From JBFGJY01 sp041576975 (GTDB lineage: Bacteria > Pseudomonadota > Gammaproteobacteria > UBA4575), in contig JBFGJY010000023.1 in the NCBI GenBank assembly GCA_041576975.1, positions 1-36,598 of the forward strand: a stretch of 36,598 bases of DNA, in the 5' to 3' direction. The notes beneath the pieces are model-generated. The model was not told where the DNA came from, did no database searches, and was given only the letters and a program-made list of their open reading frames with translations. The translations under genes and the position numbers were made by a program. This document shows, in pieces, positions 32,540-36,598 of the stretch (positions within the stretch are counted from its first letter, which is position 1; each line of letters starts with the position of its first letter).

Positions 32540-35500
32540 CTATGAGGCTGCAGCCATTTCCGCCGCTTCATCGACATCAACCGATACAATTCGTGACACA
32601 CCTGGCTCATTCATTGTAATCCCTAACAACTGATTAGCATATTCCATAGTATTCTTATTATGTGTGATGTAAATAAATTGCACTCGATCACTCATATCTT
32701 TTAAAAGTTCACAATATCGTGCGACATTAGCGTCATCCAATGGAGCATCCACCTCATCCAATAGACAAAATGGAGCTGGATTGAGTTCAAATAATGAAAA
32801 TACTAAAGCAACTGCAGTAAGCGCCTTCTCTCCACCCGACATAAGCTGAATCGATGAAAGTCTTTTACCAGGTGGGCGTGCCATAATCGATACACCTGTA
32901 GTCAATAAATCATCACCAGTCATTTCCAAGAATGCCTTACCGCCTCCAAATAATCGTGGATACATTCCTTGTAGATGGCTATTTACACTTTCAAAAATAT
33001 CTTTGAATCGATCTTTAGTTTCTTTATCAATTTTACGGATTGCGGTTTCGAGTATCTCTAATGCATTAGTTAGATCCTCATATTGGCGATCTAAATATTC
33101 TTTGCGCTCGTTATGTTCTTCGTATTCACCAATAGCAGCAAGATTTATTGGTCCCAAGCGTGAAATTTTGCGCTCAAGTGAATGTACCTTTTCTTCCCAT
33201 TCCTCAAGAGTGGCTTCTTTAGATAAATCCTGTAATAAAGATTCGGGCGATACATCGTACTCATCCAACTGTTCTTTAACTGTTGTGCTACGTACTTTAG
33301 CCTCTTGCCAAGTAAGCTGTAATTCATTCAGTTCATTACGGAATTCTTCTAGTTTGCGCTGAATTTCGACATTATTTTCTTGTTTAGCACTTATCAATTC
33401 TTCAGTTTGCTGGGCCACATTTCGTGCATCTGCCAAGCTATGCTCTATTTTAACTCGTTGGTCTACAAGATCTTTTAGTTGTTTGTTTAATTCTTCAAGT
33501 GGAGCACTTCCTTCTTGAATAGATTCTTGCAAAGATCGAGTGCGCTGCTCTAACTGCTTTGCTTGTTCTTTCATGCGTTTTAATGAAGTTTGCGTTGCAC
33601 TTAATGAGCTTCGATACGATTCCAAATTTAGTGCAAGTTTATGTGAGGATTCGCGCCGCTCTACCTCTTCGCTGCGTGCGCCATCTAAATGAATTACAGT
33701 ATCATCACGTTGTTTTATTAATATGTCACGTTCACCACTAAATTTATTAAGAACAATTTCTGCTTTCTGTTTCTCTTCAACCGACTCATCCAACTCTTCT
33801 TTTGCTTGTTGAATTTGACGTTTAACTTCTTCAAGATAATCTTGCAACTGCTCTTCTTGTCTTGATACATGCTGCTGTTCACTTTCCCAACCTGCCATTT
33901 CAGCTTCTGCGTGAGCATGTTGTTTTTGCGCATCGCTATAGCTGGTTTGAACGCGATCCCTTTCATTTTCATTTTGATACAACTCGTGCTGACATGTTTC
34001 TAATTCAGAAACCAATTTTGCAATTTGTTCTTGTTGAGAGGAGACTGCCTTCTCCAATAGCTGAATTTCACGCTTACGCTGCAATACATTGCCCTTATTT
34101 GCTGCAATACGAGAAATACGCAACCAATTTCCACCCATCCACACACCGTTTTTAGTAATAACAGATTGTCCAGGCTCAAGGCTTTCCCTCTTTTTAAATG
34201 CACTGTTTATATCTCTGGCAACTAATACATTGCCAAGTAGATCCGTCATATCAACTGGTGCTTTCACCTTAGAAACAAGCGTGCCATCTATGACAGTAGA
34301 TTGATTAGATTTACCTTGATCCAACATCATCAAGCGTCCCGTTTTAATATTGTCAAGTGAGCTCGCGGTTTGCTCAATATCTTTAATACACACCGCTTCT
34401 AAATAATCGCCTAGAACAGTTTCAACAGCAGCTTCCCAGCCTGGCTCTGTTTTAATCTTGTCCATCAAACGTGGCGCTGTGCTTAATCCTTTTTGTTCCA
34501 GCCACTGACTAACGGCTTGACCTTCTTCGCCTAACACAATTCTCTGTAATGCCTGCAAAGAAGCAAGTTGCTTTTGCATAGTTTGTAACTTTTCACGCGC
34601 TTGCTCTATCAGCACTGTAAGCTTTTGCCTAGTATCACGACCTGTGTTAATTTTTTTAGCCAACTCAACAATTTGAGGAGAGATGAATTTTAGCATTGTG
34701 CTAGTCTCATCCACTCGAGATGCCATATCTTTAGACTGTAGAGACGATCTTTGTTTTTTAAACTGATGCATATCTTCAAGCAATTTATCTTTTCGATCAG
34801 CGAGCTTCTCAAGATGTTCTTCAAGATATTGAATACGTGAAGCCTCGACCTCTATTGTATGAGTCGGTTCCGCAATTTTTGCTGTCAATGCCTCCCAAGC
34901 TTCTTGCCAAGAAGCCATTTTTGATTCTACCTCACTAAGAATCTGAGTATTTGAATTTAATTCTTCACGCGCAGCCATCAATTTCGGTTCAGTCTCAAGA
35001 ATTTTAGCTTCTAACTCCGCGGCCTTTGCTTGCTCGTCATTTAATGTTTGTTCTGCTTGTGCCCATGTCAGTTGCACTTGTTTTAATTCTTCGTCATAAC
35101 GACTATTCAATTCTTTAACATGATGAATAGATTGCTCGACACGAGAAATTTCCCCACCTAACTTGTAATAACTACCTTGGACTTCATTAAATTTTTCAGT
35201 GTCTTCGGCATATTGTTGGCGTAATTTTTCAATTTCAGCTTCGATGGCACGAATCTCTGCCACCACTTTTTCGATTTCAGTTTGTTTTTGCTCGGTGGAA
35301 TGTTTGCGCAGTTGAACTTCATGTTGATGTGCTTGCCATCGTAACGCCAATAATTCCGTTTTGACATGGCGATCTTCAGCCTTTAACACCTTATAGCGTT
35401 CTGCGGCCTTTGCTTGTCGTTGCAAGTGTTCTATGCGCTTAGTGATCTCTTCTATAACGTCGTTAAGCCGATCTAAATTTTCGCGGGTGTGACGAATTCG

Positions 35501-36043
35501 AATTTCAGTCTCTCGACGTCGTTCTTTATATTTAGAAATTCCTGCCGCTTCTTCTAAATAGATGCGCAATTCATCTGGCTTAGCATCTATCAATCTTGAA
35601 ATCATACCTTGTTCAATAATCGCATAGCTGCGCGGGCCCAAACCAGTGCCCAAGAAAAGGCTAACGATATCTTTGCGTCGACACTTTGTACCATTTAAAA
35701 AATATTGTGATTGGCCATCACGTGTAACTTGCCGTCGCACTGAAATCTCAGTATAGGCAGAATATTCTCCACCTAATTTTCCATCGTTGTTATCAAAAAT
35801 CAGTTCTATTGATGCTTGCCCTATGGGTTTACGTGTAGAGGAACCATTAAAAATTACATCTTCCATGGTGTCCCCGCGAATGTGTTTACTACTTTCACCC
35901 ATGACCCAACGCACCGCATCAATGATATTCGATTTCCCACACCCATTAGGCCCAACAATACCGACCATAGTAGTTGGAAAGACAAGCGAAGTCGGGTCGA
36001 CGAAAGACTTAAATCCCGACATTTTGATTGAACTGAGCCGCAT
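32540..36043 (-). CDS. smc: Chromosome partition protein SMC
   Basis: 1167 residues with the standard layout: N-terminal ATPase half with Walker A GPNGCGKSN (31-39), coiled coil about 165-500, hinge about 505-660 (LGEEGQAVSQWLEQKGLSTAPRLMDKI), returning coiled coil about 670-1000, and the C-terminal half with signature LMSGGEKALTAVAL and Walker B PFCLLDEVDAPLDD. SMC with ScpAB condenses and segregates chromosomes. Presence of SMC rather than MukB excludes enterobacteria and Vibrio-type lineages. Divergent from queF with 52 bases between starts. Confidence 0.97.
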   Translation of the reverse strand: MRLSSIKMSGFKSFVDPTSLVFPTTMVGIVGPNGCGKSNIIDAVRWVMGESSKHIRGDTMEDVIFNGSSTRKPIGQASIELIFDNNDGKLGGEYSAYTEISVRRQVTRDGQSQYFLNGTKCRRKDIVSLFLGTGLGPRSYAIIEQGMISRLIDAKPDELRIYLEEAAGISKYKERRRETEIRIRHTRENLDRLNDVIEEITKRIEHLQRQAKAAERYKVLKAEDRHVKTELLALRWQAHQHEVQLRKHSTEQKQTEIEKVVAEIRAIEAEIEKLRQQYAEDTEKFNEVQGSYYKLGGEISRVEQSIHHVKELNSRYDEELKQVQLTWAQAEQTLNDEQAKAAELEAKILETEPKLMAAREELNSNTQILSEVESKMASWQEAWEALTAKIAEPTHTIEVEASRIQYLEEHLEKLADRKDKLLEDMHQFKKQRSSLQSKDMASRVDETSTMLKFISPQIVELAKKINTGRDTRQKLTVLIEQAREKLQTMQKQLASLQALQRIVLGEEGQAVSQWLEQKGLSTAPRLMDKIKTEPGWEAAVETVLGDYLEAVCIKDIEQTASSLDNIKTGRLMMLDQGKSNQSTVIDGTLVSKVKAPVDMTDLLGNVLVARDINSAFKKRESLEPGQSVITKNGVWMGGNWLRISRIAANKGNVLQRKREIQLLEKAVSSQQEQIAKLVSELETCQHELYQNENERDRVQTSYSDAQKQHAHAEAEMAGWESEQQHVSRQEEQLQDYLEEVKRQIQQAKEELDESVEEKQKAEIVLNKFSGERDILIKQRDDTVIHLDGARSEEVERRESSHKLALNLESYRSSLSATQTSLKRMKEQAKQLEQRTRSLQESIQEGSAPLEELNKQLKDLVDQRVKIEHSLADARNVAQQTEELISAKQENNVEIQRKLEEFRNELNELQLTWQEAKVRSTTVKEQLDEYDVSPESLLQDLSKEATLEEWEEKVHSLERKISRLGPINLAAIGEYEEHNERKEYLDRQYEDLTNALEILETAIRKIDKETKDRFKDIFESVNSHLQGMYPRLFGGGKAFLEMTGDDLLTTGVSIMARPPGKRLSSIQLMSGGEKALTAVALVFSLFELNPAPFCLLDEVDAPLDDANVARYCELLKDMSDRVQFIYITHNKNTMEYANQLLGITMNEPGVSRIVSVDVDEAAEMAAAS

Positions 36044-36095
36044 CTATACTAATTCGCTAGAATAGGTTCATTGATAAATTGAGATATTAGAGCCA

Positions 36096-36494
36096 ATGAC
36101 TAACAACCATAAACATCATTTAGATACCTTTGAAAATCCGCAACGTGAAACCGACTATACAATTCGCATGCGCATTCCAGAATTTACCTGCTTGTGCCCA
36201 TTAACGGGCCAACCCGATTTTGCCGAATTATTAATTGAATACGTGCCAGATAAATTATGTGTAGAGCTTAAAGCTCTTAAATTGTATATAACGTCTTTCC
36301 GAGACAAGGGTGCATTCCACGAAGCAATAACTAATGAAATTCTAAGCGATATTGCGTCATTGCTAAAGCCCCGTTTTATACGTATTACTGCCGACTTTAA
36401 TGTGCGAGGAGGCATTTATACCCAGGTGACGGTAGAGCATCGTCAACCAGGGTGGCAGATTCAATCACCTGTTGAACTTCCTAATTCACTTTAA
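36096..36494 (+). CDS. queF: NADPH-dependent preQ0 reductase QueF (short type)
   Basis: 132 residues, a single-domain T-fold enzyme that reduces the nitrile of 7-cyano-7-deazaguanine to preQ1 for queuosine tRNA modification. Marks: PEFTCLCPLTGQPDFA with the catalytic Cys34 and Asp41, then ELKALKLYITSFRDKGAFHE (substrate Glu and His). It is the short YkvM-like type rather than the two-domain E. coli type. No preQ1 riboswitch is recognisable in the 52 bases upstream. The 104 bases after its stop hold only a small hairpin. Confidence 0.95.
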   Translation: MTNNHKHHLDTFENPQRETDYTIRMRIPEFTCLCPLTGQPDFAELLIEYVPDKLCVELKALKLYITSFRDKGAFHEAITNEILSDIASLLKPRFIRITADFNVRGGIYTQVTVEHRQPGWQIQSPVELPNSL

Positions 36495-36598
36495 ATACCT
36501 TTTTTAACATGTGAATTTAAAATAAGATCTTGAAATGATTTTTCAAGCTGTTAAAGGCGCTTCTTACATCATCAAGGGAGTTAGTTTGCTAAAACTTC

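Noticed and set aside
36044..36095. Possible preQ1 riboswitch ahead of queF
   Set aside because: The 52-base gap has no small H-type pseudoknot pattern (short GC stem plus A-rich tail) before the start.
36529..36547. Inverted repeat CTTGAAA/TTTCAAG with a five-base loop after queF
   Set aside because: Only seven AT-rich pairs and no T-run follows, so it is not a convincing terminator; such short dyads occur by chance in AT-rich DNA.

Overview
This 36.6 kb window looks like chromosomal core DNA of a gammaproteobacterium with an AT-leaning genome (by eye about 40% GC for most of its length). The evidence is gene content and order: smc-zipA-ligA, bactofilin and a DUF6776-like gene between erpA and argC, rubredoxin-thiD-thiE-hemL, mpl, an lpxA, rppH next to a HAD phosphatase, and short-type queF. 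No tRNA, rRNA, insertion sequence, phage gene or CRISPR array was seen.

Layout. 1-2850: the 3' end of pcm and a large membrane protein with a spermidine-synthase-like domain, both visibly richer in GC than the rest, closed by a strong two-way terminator. 2868-5534 (minus): argC, a DUF6776-like membrane protein, a bactofilin and erpA; a promoter in front of erpA carries a good match to an IscR type 1 site. 5641-7839 (plus): a CLC anion transporter with CBS-like tail, then hemJ. 7872-9073 (minus): a DUF1461 (Lit-like) membrane protein and a periplasmic c-type cytochrome. 9190-11995 (plus): a Fur box followed by a porin, a secreted FMN-binding (flavinylated) protein and a PepSY membrane protein, which looks like an iron-controlled extracytoplasmic electron-transfer module. 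12009-14939: rppH and a HAD phosphatase (divergent), a PfkB kinase and a class II aldolase (divergent). 15084-18055: rubredoxin (minus), thiD, thiE, hemL (plus). 18207-20110: a secreted alpha/beta hydrolase and a secreted helical-repeat protein whose start overlaps the hydrolase stop.

20156-36043 is almost entirely minus strand: CMD-family protein, DUF1232 protein, cupin, MsbA-like ABC exporter, thioredoxin, LON-domain protein, a Ser/Thr kinase fused to a cyclic-nucleotide-binding domain, mpl, a small membrane protein, lpxA, a TerB-like protein, a PilZ-like protein, ligA, zipA and smc. queF (plus) is divergent from smc at the right edge.

Most promising for a second look: the Fur-controlled porin/FMN-protein/PepSY module; the kinase-cNMP fusion next to LON and thioredoxin genes; the CLC protein with Val in place of the inner proton glutamate; the Lit-like protein in a Gram-negative; and a 50-bp tandem repeat made from the 3' end of the thioredoxin gene. 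All family calls rest on reading motifs by eye; no database search was run.
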